DNA of 64,000 nt, from the NCBI GenBank assembly GCA_965656445.1, contig CBFHKO010000001.1, positions 868,001-932,000 on the forward strand, given 5' to 3'. The DNA is from JAHEJA01 sp965656445 (GTDB lineage: Bacteria; Pseudomonadota; Alphaproteobacteria; Rhodobacterales; Rhodobacteraceae). A program made the position numbers and the translations under genes. Shown here one piece after another: positions 35,401 through 45,105 of this stretch; the stretch's first letter is position 1; every line of letters starts with the position of its first letter. A model generated the notes under the pieces. That model searched no databases and was not told where the DNA came from. It saw only the letters and a list, made by a program, of their open reading frames with translations.

Positions 35401-35759
35401 GTCACGTCTGCGTAATGCTCTACCATGGCTGCCAAATCTTCGGGTGGGGTGGCCGTGGGCACAAAGGCACAGGCATTTGAGCAATGCTGGAAAATTGACC
35501 CATCTGAAAAAAAGCTCGTGTTTGTCACGAAAACCACACGCGCATCCGGATGCTTATAATTGGCATAATCCGACACCGCAAAGGCACTTCCTTTGTCCAA
35601 TACAACATCCAAAACAATGACATCAAATTTTTGTCGCGCTAGTAATTCGATGGCCTCAACTTCAGACGCGACGAGACTAACATTGGCACCTTGGCGCTCC
35701 AAAGCCCGTCGCCAAATCGCCCCAAGCTCAAGTTTTTCAAGCACAATTAAAACGTTCAT
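35397..35759 (-). CDS. stand-alone response-regulator receiver-like protein, atypical
   Basis: The 120-aa sequence has a receiver fold: VLIVLEKLELGAIW at the first strand, phosphoacceptor candidate Asp51 in DVIVLDVVLDKG, and Thr79 in VVFVTNTS. The first-strand acidic pair is replaced (LEKLE) and the usual Lys-Pro near residue 100 is absent (FVPTATPP), so phosphorylation may be altered or lost. There is no output domain. No histidine kinase lies near. It could be a phosphorylation-independent interaction module. Confidence 0.75.
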   Translation of the reverse strand: MNVLIVLEKLELGAIWRRALERQGANVSLVASEVEAIELLARQKFDVIVLDVVLDKGSAFAVSDYANYKHPDARVVFVTNTSFFSDGSIFQHCSNACAFVPTATPPEDLAAMVEHYADVT

Positions 35760-35979
35760 TTCACCTCAACACAATAGTTAACCCCAGTCCCAAAGGTCTT
35801 GTGCGACAGAAATCTAAACGAAAGGTTAATTTCCAAGTAAGAAAGGTAAACAATTTCTTATTTTCCCCAAAAGTTCAAATGTCGGCATAGCTTTGCCAAG
35901 GACGATCAGCCCCAATCATTCCCCTATGACACGCGTCCTTCACCTGCTACCGATTAGAAAACACTTAGGGAGATTTGAA

Positions 35980-37155
35980 ATGCGGCGCATTTTATCAGGT
36001 ATTTTTGCACTCACATTGGCGCATTCTGCGCAAGCGGCGACTCAATGTGGCGGCACCTTCAACAATTTTGTCTCAGGCCTCAAATCTGAAGCCACAAGCA
36101 GAGGCTATTCCTCTCAAACGATCAATTCCTTTTTCCAAGGCGTCAGCCAAGACCCCAAAGTCATCAAAGCAGACCGATCGCAAGGCGTCTTCCAACTTCC
36201 TTTCTTAGACTTCTCAAGCCGATTAATCAGCAAACATCGCCTTGATCATGGAAAAAAGAACGCGGCCAAATTCAAATCAACCTTTGATCGCATTGAACGC
36301 GATTACGGAATTTCACGCGGTGTTCTTTTGGCATTTTGGGCCTTTGAAACCGACTACGGCGCGGTCCAAGGGAACTTCAACACGCGCAACGCATTGGTTA
36401 CATTGGCCCATGATTGCCGACGCCCTGAGCTCTTCCGCCCCCAAGTTTTTGCAGCGCTAGAACTTTATCGCCGTGGCGACTTTGACCCCATCACGACCCA
36501 AGGCGCATGGGCGGGCGAAATTGGCATGGTGCAAATGTTGCCTGGGGACATTTTAGAAAGTGGCGTTGATGGGGATGGCGATGGCCGTGTCACATTGAAA
36601 ACATCTGCACCAGATGCCCTGATGACTGGGGCGAAAATGCTTCATGAATTAGGCTGGAAACGAGGTCAACCTTGGCTTCAAGAGGTTATCGTTCCTCAAA
36701 ATCTTGATTGGTCGCAAACAGGACTTGATACAGAAAAATCCGTGTCTCAATGGGCGAACCTCGGCGTCAAACCACGCGCAGGATCCTTACCGAGCGGCAA
36801 TATGAAAGCCTCAGTTCTTTTGCCCCAAGGCCGCAATGGACCCGCATTCCTCGCCTACCCTAACTTCCGCGTCTACTTTGAATGGAACAAAAGCTTCGTC
36901 TACGTGACAACAGCTGCTTACTTTGGCACCCGCTTAGAGGGCGCAAGCCCCTATCGGGCTGGCAACCCAAGCCCAGCGCTTTCAGGTCAGCAAATGAAAA
37001 GCCTGCAAAGCAAATTGGTAAAACGGGGATATGACGTCGGTAAAATTGACGGTATATTAGGGGCAAAAACACGCGCCGCCGTTCAAGACGTTCAAAAGAA
37101 ACTCGGCCTACCAGCAGACGCGTGGCCAACGACTGCTTTGCTAAACGCATTGTAA
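35980..37155 (+). CDS. lytic murein transglycosylase, MltB family with peptidoglycan-binding domain
   Basis: The 391-aa precursor has a signal peptide (MRRILSGIFALTLAHSAQA) and a family-103-type catalytic domain with GVLLAFWAFETDYGAVQGNF (catalytic Glu in the FETDYG run) and GEIGMVQMLPGDI. The last 60 residues form a PG_binding_1 domain (LQSKLVKRGYDVGKIDGILG). It cleaves peptidoglycan with formation of 1,6-anhydro-MurNAc in the periplasm. GGGAG before the ATG at 35980 and the signal peptide define the start; a longer open frame to 35893 adds no homologous sequence. The 220 bases before it show no gene. Confidence 0.92.
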   Translation: MRRILSGIFALTLAHSAQAATQCGGTFNNFVSGLKSEATSRGYSSQTINSFFQGVSQDPKVIKADRSQGVFQLPFLDFSSRLISKHRLDHGKKNAAKFKSTFDRIERDYGISRGVLLAFWAFETDYGAVQGNFNTRNALVTLAHDCRRPELFRPQVFAALELYRRGDFDPITTQGAWAGEIGMVQMLPGDILESGVDGDGDGRVTLKTSAPDALMTGAKMLHELGWKRGQPWLQEVIVPQNLDWSQTGLDTEKSVSQWANLGVKPRAGSLPSGNMKASVLLPQGRNGPAFLAYPNFRVYFEWNKSFVYVTTAAYFGTRLEGASPYRAGNPSPALSGQQMKSLQSKLVKRGYDVGKIDGILGAKTRAAVQDVQKKLGLPADAWPTTALLNAL

Positions 37156-37211
37156 ACCTTACGGGATGGTGGGTGGGGCGATGTGCTCTGCACGAGCGAC
37201 ACTCACCATTC

Positions 37212-40200
37212 TTACGCGACCAAGGCTTCTGCTTTCTTCAAGTCAACAGACACCAGTTGCGACACACCTTGCTCCTGCATTGTAACCCCAAATAATCGAT
37301 CCATCCGTGCCATCGTGACCGCATGGTGCGTGATGATCAAAAACCTGGTATTCGTGCGTCGGCACATTTCGTCCAATAGATCACAAAAGCGCGTCACATT
37401 GGCATCATCGAGTGGCGCATCAACTTCGTCCAACACACAAATCGGCGCAGGGTTTGCCAAAAACACCGCAAAAATCAACGCCATCGCGGTCAAGGTTTGC
37501 TCCCCCCCCGACAAAAGCGACAGTGTACTTAATTTCTTACCCGGCGGTTGGCACATAATCTCCAAACCGGCCTCTAGCGGATCATCACTTTCAACCAACT
37601 CAAGAGTGGCTTCCCCCCCACCAAAGAGATGTGAAAACAACAATCCGAAATTACTGTTCACTTGCTCAAACGCAGTCAAAAGACGCTCGCGGCCCTCTCG
37701 GTTCAAACTTGCAATTCCCCCTCGAAGGGTCTTGATCGCATCTTCCAAGTCCGCCTTTTCTCTTACCAGCTCCGTATGCTCAACCTCAATGTCTTTGGCA
37801 TCTTCTTCGGCGCGCAGGTTCACGGCTCCCAAGGCCTCCCGCTGTCGCTTCAATCGATTAACTTCCCCCTCGATTGCTTCCGAGGCAGGTAACTTGTCAG
37901 GATCCACATCAAGCTGGGCCAGCAAATTTTCTGGCGTGGCATCAAGCTCTTCTGCCATGCGCTCCGCCGCGTGAACCACGCTGTCCTGAGCGGCATCTGC
38001 ACGCGCTTCAGAACGCGCACGAACTTCACGTGCCTCAGAGGCTGCTCGTTCTGCATCTCGCTCTGCGCTCATTGCCTCTCTTAACTGCGTTTCTGCATCA
38101 GCCAAAGCATCAGATGCCGCCTTGCGACGTGTCTCGGCGGTCTCAATCGCCCCATTCAAATCCACCCGTTTTGCCGCCAATTCTTCGGGCTGGGCCGAGG
38201 CAGTCGTTAATTCCGTTTCGGCTTCAAGCTTACGCTCACTTAATTCGGCACTGCGCTTTTCCGCAGAATCCAAGCGATGTGTCCACCCACTTATCTCCTT
38301 GGTCACTTCTTGGCTACGGCGTGTTCGGTTTTCCCCTTCACGACGCAATTCATCAAAAGCGGACCGTTTGGACATCATCGTAATCCGCGCCGCTTCCACC
38401 GTCATTTTGACCGCATCGACCTGACCACGCGCCTCGTCCAAATCACCTAACTCAGCAAAGGCTGTTTCTGCGTCGCTCAATTGACGCCGTGCAGCAAGCG
38501 CCTCTTCTTCATGACGGCTCACAGCCAAGCCAAGACTCTCTAATCGCCCCTCAGCCAAGTTCCGATCCGCTTCGGCTCGGCTTAGCGCGCGATTGGCCTC
38601 GGCAACCTGTTGATCCGCTAGACGCCGTGCATCTCTGGCCTCTTTGTCCTTTTTGCTCAGCTCTAACAGCTCAGCAGTTAGCATGTCATGTGCGCCGCGG
38701 GCTCCGTCCACTCGGACGCTCGCCCGCTCCATTTGCTGCTTTAGCTCTTCAAGGCGGTTCAACTGCTGCAACCTCAAGGCCGCCGCCGATGGCGCATCTT
38801 CGGACCAAGCGCGATAGCCATCCCATCGCCACAAATCCCCCTCAGGGCTGACCAAGCGTTGACCGGGTTTTAGCGCCGCTTGCAGTCTATTTCCCTCATC
38901 CGAGTCAACCAATCCAATTTGGCTCATGCGGCGTGCCAAAACATCTGGTACGGAGACGTGGTTCGTCAACGCTGTTATACCTGTCGGGAGAGCCTGAGAC
39001 ACGTCATAATCCTCAAGCTGGGTCCACCCGGAGGGGCCATCGCCGTCAACTTCTGGCGCGCGTAAATCATCGGCTAATGCCGCACCCAAAGCTTTTTCAA
39101 ATCCCTTTTCGACCTGAAGCCGATCTAGGATTTGTCCACCCTCGGCTGTGTCTCGCTCAACCAGTTTAGCAAGGGCGGTCACTTCGGCGCGTAATGCGTT
39201 GGCTTCACCTTCGGCTTCAGAGCGTTCGGCTCTTGCGTCTGCTTCGCGTGACTGGGTCTGGGCACGAGATGTTTCAGCTTGCGACAACGTTTCCTCTGCC
39301 GCCGCAGCCTCCGTGACAGCCACCGCTTCTTTGCTTTGAGCCGCTTCAAAATCTGACTTTGCCTTATCCAAGGCAAGTTGACTTTGGGCCACGGCATCAC
39401 GGGCTTTGATCGCCTCATGTTCTGATTTCTCAAGCGTCTTTTTGCTGTCTTCCACAAAGCGATGTGCCGACTGGTGACGGGCGGCCAGCCGCGCGACATC
39501 CTCCGTGAGTTGGGTCAATTCGCTTTCACGATCTTGCAAAATGCGGGCGGCATCCTGTGCATCTTGGGACGCGGCTTCGAGCTTGGCATCATGCCCCACG
39601 GCCGCCTTAGCCAATTCCTTTGCCTCCCACTCAAGGCGCTGAATGGTTTCGCCTGCATCGCGGTTCAGACCCGTTTCACGCTCCATATCTTTATCAAGCT
39701 GGTCTATGCGGTTTTGCAGGGTGTCAATCCGACGGCGTGCTTGCTCTTCTTGATCGCTTAACGTGTCGCGCTGAACCTGAAGCCTCTGGAGAATCGCGGC
39801 GGCAACGGCCTCTTCTTCGCGAAACGGGGGGAGCGCCTCTTCGGCTTGCGCGCGTGCTTTGCTGGCTTGTCTGGCTTGCGTCTCTGCCTGCGCTGCCAAT
39901 TTGGTTTGCTCTTGCAAATCTTGCTGTGCGATCAAGCGCGCTTGATCCGCATCCCGCCACCGACGAAAGAGCAATAACCCCTCAGCATGCCGCAAATCTT
40001 CACCGATTGCACGGTACCGCGCCGCTTGACGCGCTTGGCGAGCAAGTTGAGCAAGCTGATTTGCAAGCTGTTCAATGACATCATCCACGCGCGCCAGATT
40101 GCTCTCGGCCCCTTTTAGCTTGAGCTCCGCTTCGTGGCGACGTTGATAGAGCCCAGAAATGCCAGCCGCTTCTTCTAAAATACGACGTCTGTTTTTCGGT

Positions 40201-40667
40201 TTGGAATTGATCAGTTCCGCAATTTGCCCCTGACGCACCAATGCAGGTGAATGCGCCCCCGTTGACGCATCCGCAAATAGCATTTGCACATCTCTAGCGC
40301 GGACATCTTTGCCGCCCGCTTTATAAGCACTTCCCACATCACGGGTGATGCGGCGGACAATGTCGATGAAATCTTCATCATTGAACCCCGCAGGCGCAAG
40401 GCGGTCCGTGTTATCAATCGATAGGCTCACTTCGGCAAAATTGCGCGCTGGCCTGGTTGAGGCCCCTGCAAAGATGACATCTTCCATGCCGCCGCCGCGC
40501 ATCGCTTTGGGACGGTTTTCGCCCATGACCCATCTCAGTGCTTCTAATAAATTTGATTTCCCGCACCCGTTTGGTCCGACAACACCCGTCAGACCGTCCT
40601 GAATAATTAATTCAGTCGGATCTACGAAGCTTTTGAAGCCAGTCAACCTGAGTTTACTAAAATGCAA
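37212..40667 (-). CDS. smc: chromosome segregation protein SMC
   Basis: The 1151-aa protein has the SMC layout: N-terminal ATPase half with LRLTGFKSFVDPTE and Walker A GPNGCGKSN, two long coiled coils (about 165-510 and 660-1000) around a hinge near 510-650, and a C-terminal half with signature LSGGEQTLTAMA and Walker B ICVLDEVDAPLDD. It condenses and separates chromosomes, usually with ScpA and ScpB, whose genes are not here. No ATG fits the N-terminus: an upstream GTG at 40769 would add 34 unrelated residues, while the TTG at 40667 gives the normal start and length, so TTG is preferred with some doubt. Divergent from the GNAT gene. Confidence 0.94.
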   Translation of the reverse strand: MHFSKLRLTGFKSFVDPTELIIQDGLTGVVGPNGCGKSNLLEALRWVMGENRPKAMRGGGMEDVIFAGASTRPARNFAEVSLSIDNTDRLAPAGFNDEDFIDIVRRITRDVGSAYKAGGKDVRARDVQMLFADASTGAHSPALVRQGQIAELINSKPKNRRRILEEAAGISGLYQRRHEAELKLKGAESNLARVDDVIEQLANQLAQLARQARQAARYRAIGEDLRHAEGLLLFRRWRDADQARLIAQQDLQEQTKLAAQAETQARQASKARAQAEEALPPFREEEAVAAAILQRLQVQRDTLSDQEEQARRRIDTLQNRIDQLDKDMERETGLNRDAGETIQRLEWEAKELAKAAVGHDAKLEAASQDAQDAARILQDRESELTQLTEDVARLAARHQSAHRFVEDSKKTLEKSEHEAIKARDAVAQSQLALDKAKSDFEAAQSKEAVAVTEAAAAEETLSQAETSRAQTQSREADARAERSEAEGEANALRAEVTALAKLVERDTAEGGQILDRLQVEKGFEKALGAALADDLRAPEVDGDGPSGWTQLEDYDVSQALPTGITALTNHVSVPDVLARRMSQIGLVDSDEGNRLQAALKPGQRLVSPEGDLWRWDGYRAWSEDAPSAAALRLQQLNRLEELKQQMERASVRVDGARGAHDMLTAELLELSKKDKEARDARRLADQQVAEANRALSRAEADRNLAEGRLESLGLAVSRHEEEALAARRQLSDAETAFAELGDLDEARGQVDAVKMTVEAARITMMSKRSAFDELRREGENRTRRSQEVTKEISGWTHRLDSAEKRSAELSERKLEAETELTTASAQPEELAAKRVDLNGAIETAETRRKAASDALADAETQLREAMSAERDAERAASEAREVRARSEARADAAQDSVVHAAERMAEELDATPENLLAQLDVDPDKLPASEAIEGEVNRLKRQREALGAVNLRAEEDAKDIEVEHTELVREKADLEDAIKTLRGGIASLNREGRERLLTAFEQVNSNFGLLFSHLFGGGEATLELVESDDPLEAGLEIMCQPPGKKLSTLSLLSGGEQTLTAMALIFAVFLANPAPICVLDEVDAPLDDANVTRFCDLLDEMCRRTNTRFLIITHHAVTMARMDRLFGVTMQEQGVSQLVSVDLKKAEALVA

Positions 40668-40809
40668 ATTGTCACCAGTTATGATTCTCTTGTTGGTATT
40701 GTGTTCGGGTGATAGGCTCTGAGTCAATGAAGCACCCCATAATCTATGAAGCGGTGCCGACTTATCCACAACATATTGCGATCTCAGAGCGCAAATTTAA
40801 GAGAATTTA

Positions 40810-41265
40810 ATGATCAGCGTAGAGCCTGCAAATCCGACAAACTCCGCCGTGACCGCACTTTTACAGCAAAGCCATGCCTTGATGCGTCAGCTTTTTGATG
40901 AAGACGATTGCCATTTTTTGGACATCAGCGCGTTAACAGCCCCAAACATCCGTTTTTTTGCGGCGTATCGGGATGGCGTCGTGGTTGGGACTGGCGCGAT
41001 TAGCCTTATGTCCGATTACGCCGAAATCAAATCAATGTTCACACACCCCGACGCGCGTGGATTAGGTGTTGCTCAGGCTGTGTTGTCCAAACTGATTGCG
41101 ACAGCAGAGACGTTAGAGATGTCGGAACTCAAGCTTGAGACTGGCGTTGGTTTGGATGCGGCTCATGCGCTTTATCAAAAGAATGGGTTCGAAATTTGCG
41201 GACCCTTTGGCGATTACAGCGCATCTGAGGCCTCAATTTTCATGCGCCGCGCTCTTTCGGGTTAA
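40810..41265 (+). CDS. GNAT-family N-acetyltransferase, 151 aa
   Basis: A single GNAT domain: beta strands with RFFAAYRDGVVVGTGAISLM, the acetyl-CoA loop PDARGLGVAQAVL around residues 80-92, and the C-terminal LKLETGVGLDAAHALYQKNGF pattern. The substrate is unknown; it resembles small-molecule or amino-acid acetyltransferases of this family. It is divergent from smc and its stop overlaps the convergent lipoprotein gene by 4 bases. Confidence 0.87.
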   Translation: MISVEPANPTNSAVTALLQQSHALMRQLFDEDDCHFLDISALTAPNIRFFAAYRDGVVVGTGAISLMSDYAEIKSMFTHPDARGLGVAQAVLSKLIATAETLEMSELKLETGVGLDAAHALYQKNGFEICGPFGDYSASEASIFMRRALSG

Positions 41266-41555
41266 CAGCTTAATTTTACTGAAATAATTGATGGATCATA
41301 ATTCGCGTCAACCGATTGTATTTTACACCCTGTTGCCCCCTGAATGGCGTTCAATGCGGGCTCCAAAACGTCTAATCGGCTTGGAAATGACATGAGTGTC
41401 ACTCGCTCCGCCTGAGCCAATAGCCCAACACGTCGCACATCAAAGGCAATGTCATTGGCCACAACCCGTTCCACAGGTGCGTGCCAGAATATCGGCGTTC
41501 CCGTATCACAGGCCATGAGAGGGACAATCATCAAGTACGCCACAAATTTTTTCAT
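41262..41555 (-). CDS. small putative lipoprotein, 97 aa
   Basis: The N-terminus MKKFVAYLMIVPLMAC is a lipoprotein signal with the lipid-modified Cys at residue 16. The mature 80 residues have no family I recognise and end with cysteines (GCKIQSVD, VKLSC) that might form a disulfide. It is divergent from the FCD regulator gene with 88 bases between and convergent with the GNAT gene. Confidence 0.7.
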   Translation of the reverse strand: MKKFVAYLMIVPLMACDTGTPIFWHAPVERVVANDIAFDVRRVGLLAQAERVTLMSFPSRLDVLEPALNAIQGATGCKIQSVDANYDPSIISVKLSC

Positions 41556-41643
41556 GATTTATTTAAAGCGCAAAGAGTTAACAGTTTGTCACTCGCGCCC
41601 AGAAATGTATAAGTGGTAAGGATAACTAACCAAAGGGTACCCC

Positions 41644-42411
41644 ATGCCATTTGAAAAAGTCTCGTCAGAAAAGCTTTCGAATGCCGTGACGCATCAAATT
41701 GAAAAGCTTATTTTGCGCGGAATCTTACGTCCCGGAGAGCGGCTTCCTGCGGAACGCGAGTTGGCTGACCGATTGGGTGTCTCTAGGCCATCCCTGCGCG
41801 AGGCAATATCAGACCTTCAAGAAAGCGGGTTAATTCAATCGAGGGCGGGATCGGGAATTTATGTCGCCGATGTTTTGGGCAATGCATTTTCACCCGCCTT
41901 GGTACGCCTCTTTGGCAGCCACGACGAAGCCGTGTTTGACTACGTCTCATTTCGCCGTGACATGGAAGGCTTGGCCGCAGAACGCGCCGCCCTCTTTGCC
42001 TCAGATACAGATTTGAAAATCATTCAAACCATTTTTGACAAAATGGACGATGCGCATCGGAAGAAAAATGACGCGCTTGAGGCCAGCTTAGATGCGGAAT
42101 TTCACTTCGCCATCATCGAAGCAAGCCACAATGTCGTCATGCTGCATATGATGCGATCCATGTACGAGCTGTTGAAAAATGGTGTCTTTTATAATCGACA
42201 AGTCATCTTTACCCGTCACGTTGGACGCAGCGAGCTGTTTGAACAACACAGGCGGATCAATGATGCGTTACAATCTCGTGACCCCAAAGAGGCCCGCGCC
42301 GCCGTTGAGGCACATCTTTCCTATGTTGAGCAATCTCTCTTGGATCAACGCAAATCCGAGAAAAACGAAGCAATTGCACAACGTCGCTATCAACACGAAC
42401 AATTGAGGTAA
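41644..42411 (+). CDS. FadR-subfamily (FCD) GntR transcription regulator
   Basis: The 255-aa protein has an N-terminal winged helix (QIEKLILRGILRPGERLPAERELADRLGVSRPSLREAI) and a C-terminal FCD ligand-binding domain (about 90-235) with LDAEFHFAIIEASHN and EQHRRINDALQSRDPKEARAAVEAHL, which supply metal/ligand His and Asp residues. The sequence style resembles PdhR, LldR and GlcC, which sense pyruvate, lactate or glycolate. No glycolate or lactate operon is adjacent, so the target is unclear. AAAGGG precedes the ATG. A methyltransferase gene follows after 5 bases. Confidence 0.9.
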   Translation: MPFEKVSSEKLSNAVTHQIEKLILRGILRPGERLPAERELADRLGVSRPSLREAISDLQESGLIQSRAGSGIYVADVLGNAFSPALVRLFGSHDEAVFDYVSFRRDMEGLAAERAALFASDTDLKIIQTIFDKMDDAHRKKNDALEASLDAEFHFAIIEASHNVVMLHMMRSMYELLKNGVFYNRQVIFTRHVGRSELFEQHRRINDALQSRDPKEARAAVEAHLSYVEQSLLDQRKSEKNEAIAQRRYQHEQLR

Positions 42412-42416
42412 GCCAT

Positions 42417-43013
42417 ATGTCTATGTGGGATGAAAAATACAGTGACGACAGCTATTTTTATGGCACAGAACCGAACGATTTCCTCAAGGAAAATGTAACC
42501 CACTTGCCAATGAGCAAGGTTTTGTGTCTCGCGGATGGTGAGGGGCGTAATTCTGTATATTTGGCAAAACAAGGATATAGCGTGACTTCCGTTGATGCCT
42601 CTCCTGTCGGACTGGACAAGGCAAAACGTTTAGCACAGGAAAACAACGTAGAGATCACCACGATTTGCGCTGACCTCAATGAGTTTGACCTCGGTGACAT
42701 GGAATGGGATGGCATTGTCTCAATCTTTTGCCACTTGCCAGCACCGCTGCGCGCCAAGGTTCATGGCGCTGTGCCATCAGCACTGACAGTAAACGGCGTC
42801 TTCCTCTTGGAAGCCTATACTCCAAAACAACTAGAATTTGGAACCGGCGGCCCGAGATCAGAAGCCTTTTTAATGTCGCAAGATCAACTCACCACCGACT
42901 TAGATGGCCTCGACTTTGTTCAACTGCATGAAACAATCCGCACAATCACCGAAGGCCAAGGTCACAACGGTCAAAGCGCGGTCGTTCAGTGCATCGCCAA
43001 AAAACGCGCTTAG
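42417..43013 (+). CDS. class I SAM-dependent methyltransferase, 198 aa
   Basis: The protein is a small TehB/UbiE-like methyltransferase: SAM motif KVLCLADGEGRNSVYLAKQG near residues 34-53, acidic residue in SVTSVDASPVGLDKAK, and IVSIFCHLPAPLR as motif IV. The substrate is not evident; related proteins methylate thiols or act in tellurite resistance. It starts 5 bases after the FCD regulator and is probably co-expressed with it. Its stop overlaps the convergent DUF1523 gene by 4 bases. Confidence 0.87.
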   Translation: MSMWDEKYSDDSYFYGTEPNDFLKENVTHLPMSKVLCLADGEGRNSVYLAKQGYSVTSVDASPVGLDKAKRLAQENNVEITTICADLNEFDLGDMEWDGIVSIFCHLPAPLRAKVHGAVPSALTVNGVFLLEAYTPKQLEFGTGGPRSEAFLMSQDQLTTDLDGLDFVQLHETIRTITEGQGHNGQSAVVQCIAKKRA

Positions 43014-43606
43014 CGCCCTAGCTTGTCGTTCATCCAATCGTCAACACGTTCAAGTCGTGGATCAATCCGTGCTTCGCGGAAGCGCACCCAACGCACCCAC
43101 AGCCCCCAGAACAAAGCCGCCAAGAGCGTCAAGCGAATGATGTTTCCCCATGGAATTAGGCGCACATTTGGGTCCTCAATTGGACGAATAGACAAGGCAT
43201 TGGGGTAAATCGACAAATACTCATTGCGCCACCCGTAATGGCGGACCACAACCCACTGCGTCTCTGCTTCGCTTTTCTTGCTGATCATATCTGAGGCTTC
43301 AGCCTGAAGGTTTGATGTGTCAAATTTAAAGAATAAAGGCCAACCAAATCCCGTGTCCTCATTGCGATAAATCATCGGCTTTTCGTTGCGGCGAAAGGCC
43401 TGAATGAAAAAGACGTCTCTATTGGTTGGGTTAGCCGCGCTTCCAGAATCCCCACCAGACCAGAACAAAGAATTCGTACCGAAATCGATCCGCTTTTCAT
43501 AGGTATCCGTAATACGGGCGATATCCTGTTGTGGAAGGGTGTAGTGTAAAAGGCCGACAATAAACAAAACGAAAATAATACGAATAGCCCACTTCAAATA
43601 CCGCAT
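43010..43606 (-). CDS. DUF1523-type membrane protein, 198 aa
   Basis: Two membrane segments (about residues 6-24, IRIIFVLFIVGLLHYTLPQ, and about 153-173, IIRLTLLAALFWGLWV) flank a periplasmic domain of about 130 residues. The pattern LLHYTLPQ near the N-terminus and YGWRNEYLSIYPNALSI is what I remember of the Rhodobacteraceae DUF1523 family, whose function is unknown. It is convergent with the methyltransferase gene and lies 155 bases after the creatinase gene on the same strand. Confidence 0.8.
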   Translation of the reverse strand: MRYLKWAIRIIFVLFIVGLLHYTLPQQDIARITDTYEKRIDFGTNSLFWSGGDSGSAANPTNRDVFFIQAFRRNEKPMIYRNEDTGFGWPLFFKFDTSNLQAEASDMISKKSEAETQWVVVRHYGWRNEYLSIYPNALSIRPIEDPNVRLIPWGNIIRLTLLAALFWGLWVRWVRFREARIDPRLERVDDWMNDKLGR

Positions 43607-43761
43607 CTCATGCTCCTAATCTATTTAGCCAATAATATAGAGATATCCTGCGGCAGTTACACTAGGGCGTTTAAAAAATAACGCACAGCGTGATCAATTA
43701 TGCACCAATTCAAATAAACCTGCCGCGCCCGACAGGGCGCGACATTTTGGAAAGACCCGTT

Positions 43762-44970
43762 TTATCCAACTATGTTGAAGTCTGGACCATAGGGGTAGCC
43801 GGTGATGTTTTCATTCCCATCCTCAGTGATAATCAGGATATCATGTTCCCGATAGCCACCGGCCCCTTTTTGACCCTCAGGCAAGGTCAGCATAGGCTCC
43901 ATAGAAATCACCATTCCCGGCTCCAAAACGGTATCTATATCCTCGCGCAACTCTAGCCCTGCTTCGCGACCATAGTAATGCGAGAGCACACCGAAGGAAT
44001 GCCCATAGCCAAAAGTACGATATTGGAGCAACTCTTTTTCCTCCAAAAATTCGTTGATTTTCTGCGTCACCTCCGCACAGCTCACACCTGGTTTTAACAA
44101 ACTCATCCCATATTCATGGGTATCCACATTCGCCTGCCAAATTTTCAAGCTTTCTTCATTCACCTCTTTGACAAACAAGGTCCGTTCAAGGGCGGTATAA
44201 TAGCCTGAGATCATAGGAAACGTATTCAATGACAGGATATCCCCACGCTCCAACTTGCGCGAGGTCACAGGATTATGTGCGCCATCCGTGTTAATCCCTG
44301 ATTGAAACCACACCCAAGTATCGCGATATTCCGCATCGGGAAAGGCTTTGGCAATTTCCAGCTCCATCGCATCGCGCCCAGCCATGGCAATATCAATTTC
44401 ACGCGCACCCTCATGGATTGCCTCTCGAATTGCATAACCGCCCACATCCGCAACACGCGCGCCTTCACGGATCAAACTCAACTCAGCAGGTGATTTATGC
44501 ATGCGCTGAATCATACAAGACGGCGCGATGTCGATAGTTTGCTTAGGTTTCAAGAAATGCTCCAACTTACCCAGTTGAACATAAGGCAAATGATCCCCCT
44601 CGAACCCGATAATCTGACCTTTACCAGTCACCGACGTGATCGCGCGCCAATAATTGTCTCTTTGCCAATCTGTATAGGTAATATTATCACCATAAGACCG
44701 CCGCCAAGGTTGCCCTGCATCAATGCCTGCTGAAATTGTGACGCACTGATCCCCTGTCACAACCAACCCATACGGGCGGCCAAAAGCACAGTATAGAAAC
44801 CCTGAATAATAGGCGATAGAGTGCATGGATGTGAACACAGCCGCATCCACACCTAAGTTTGACATGATCCTTCGCAGCTTTGCGATCCGAGCGGCATATT
44901 CGCTGTCATCGAATTGAAGTTTTGATTTTTCACCATTGTGAAAACGATACATTTCTGGACGTGTAGTCAT
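43762..44970 (-). CDS. creatinase (creatine amidinohydrolase)
   Basis: Creatinase hydrolyses creatine to sarcosine and urea. The 402-aa protein belongs to the pita-bread fold and follows the Pseudomonas enzyme throughout: SFLYCAFGRP-like segment (GFLYCAFGRPYGLVVTGD), DAGQPWRRS, TWVWFQSGINTDGAHNPVT with the catalytic His, TALERTLF, YGHSFGVLSHYYGREAG, and VISMEPMLTLPEG. It lacks the metal ligands of related aminopeptidases, as expected. The ATG at 44970 has GGAGGGTCAAA in front; the longer open frame to 45039 is not homologous. Sarcosine formed could go to the GcvT-fused dehydrogenase at 57192. An alpha/beta hydrolase gene lies upstream. Confidence 0.93.
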   Translation of the reverse strand: MTTRPEMYRFHNGEKSKLQFDDSEYAARIAKLRRIMSNLGVDAAVFTSMHSIAYYSGFLYCAFGRPYGLVVTGDQCVTISAGIDAGQPWRRSYGDNITYTDWQRDNYWRAITSVTGKGQIIGFEGDHLPYVQLGKLEHFLKPKQTIDIAPSCMIQRMHKSPAELSLIREGARVADVGGYAIREAIHEGAREIDIAMAGRDAMELEIAKAFPDAEYRDTWVWFQSGINTDGAHNPVTSRKLERGDILSLNTFPMISGYYTALERTLFVKEVNEESLKIWQANVDTHEYGMSLLKPGVSCAEVTQKINEFLEEKELLQYRTFGYGHSFGVLSHYYGREAGLELREDIDTVLEPGMVISMEPMLTLPEGQKGAGGYREHDILIITEDGNENITGYPYGPDFNIVG

Positions 44971-45105
44971 TTTGACCCTCCATTGATCCAACAAAAGAAG
45001 GTCCCGGCGTACAGGACTGTAATTTTTAAAGGCTTTCATGAAAGATCACGGGGCGACGCCATCGCCCTTGCCTGTCCTCACATCAACCTGATTTTTCGCC
45101 ACTTA

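Noticed and set aside
37183..37974. 263-codon open frame on the plus strand opposite the smc 3' end
   Set aside because: Serine-rich translation of the complement of an SMC coiled-coil and ATPase region; the smc assignment is beyond doubt.
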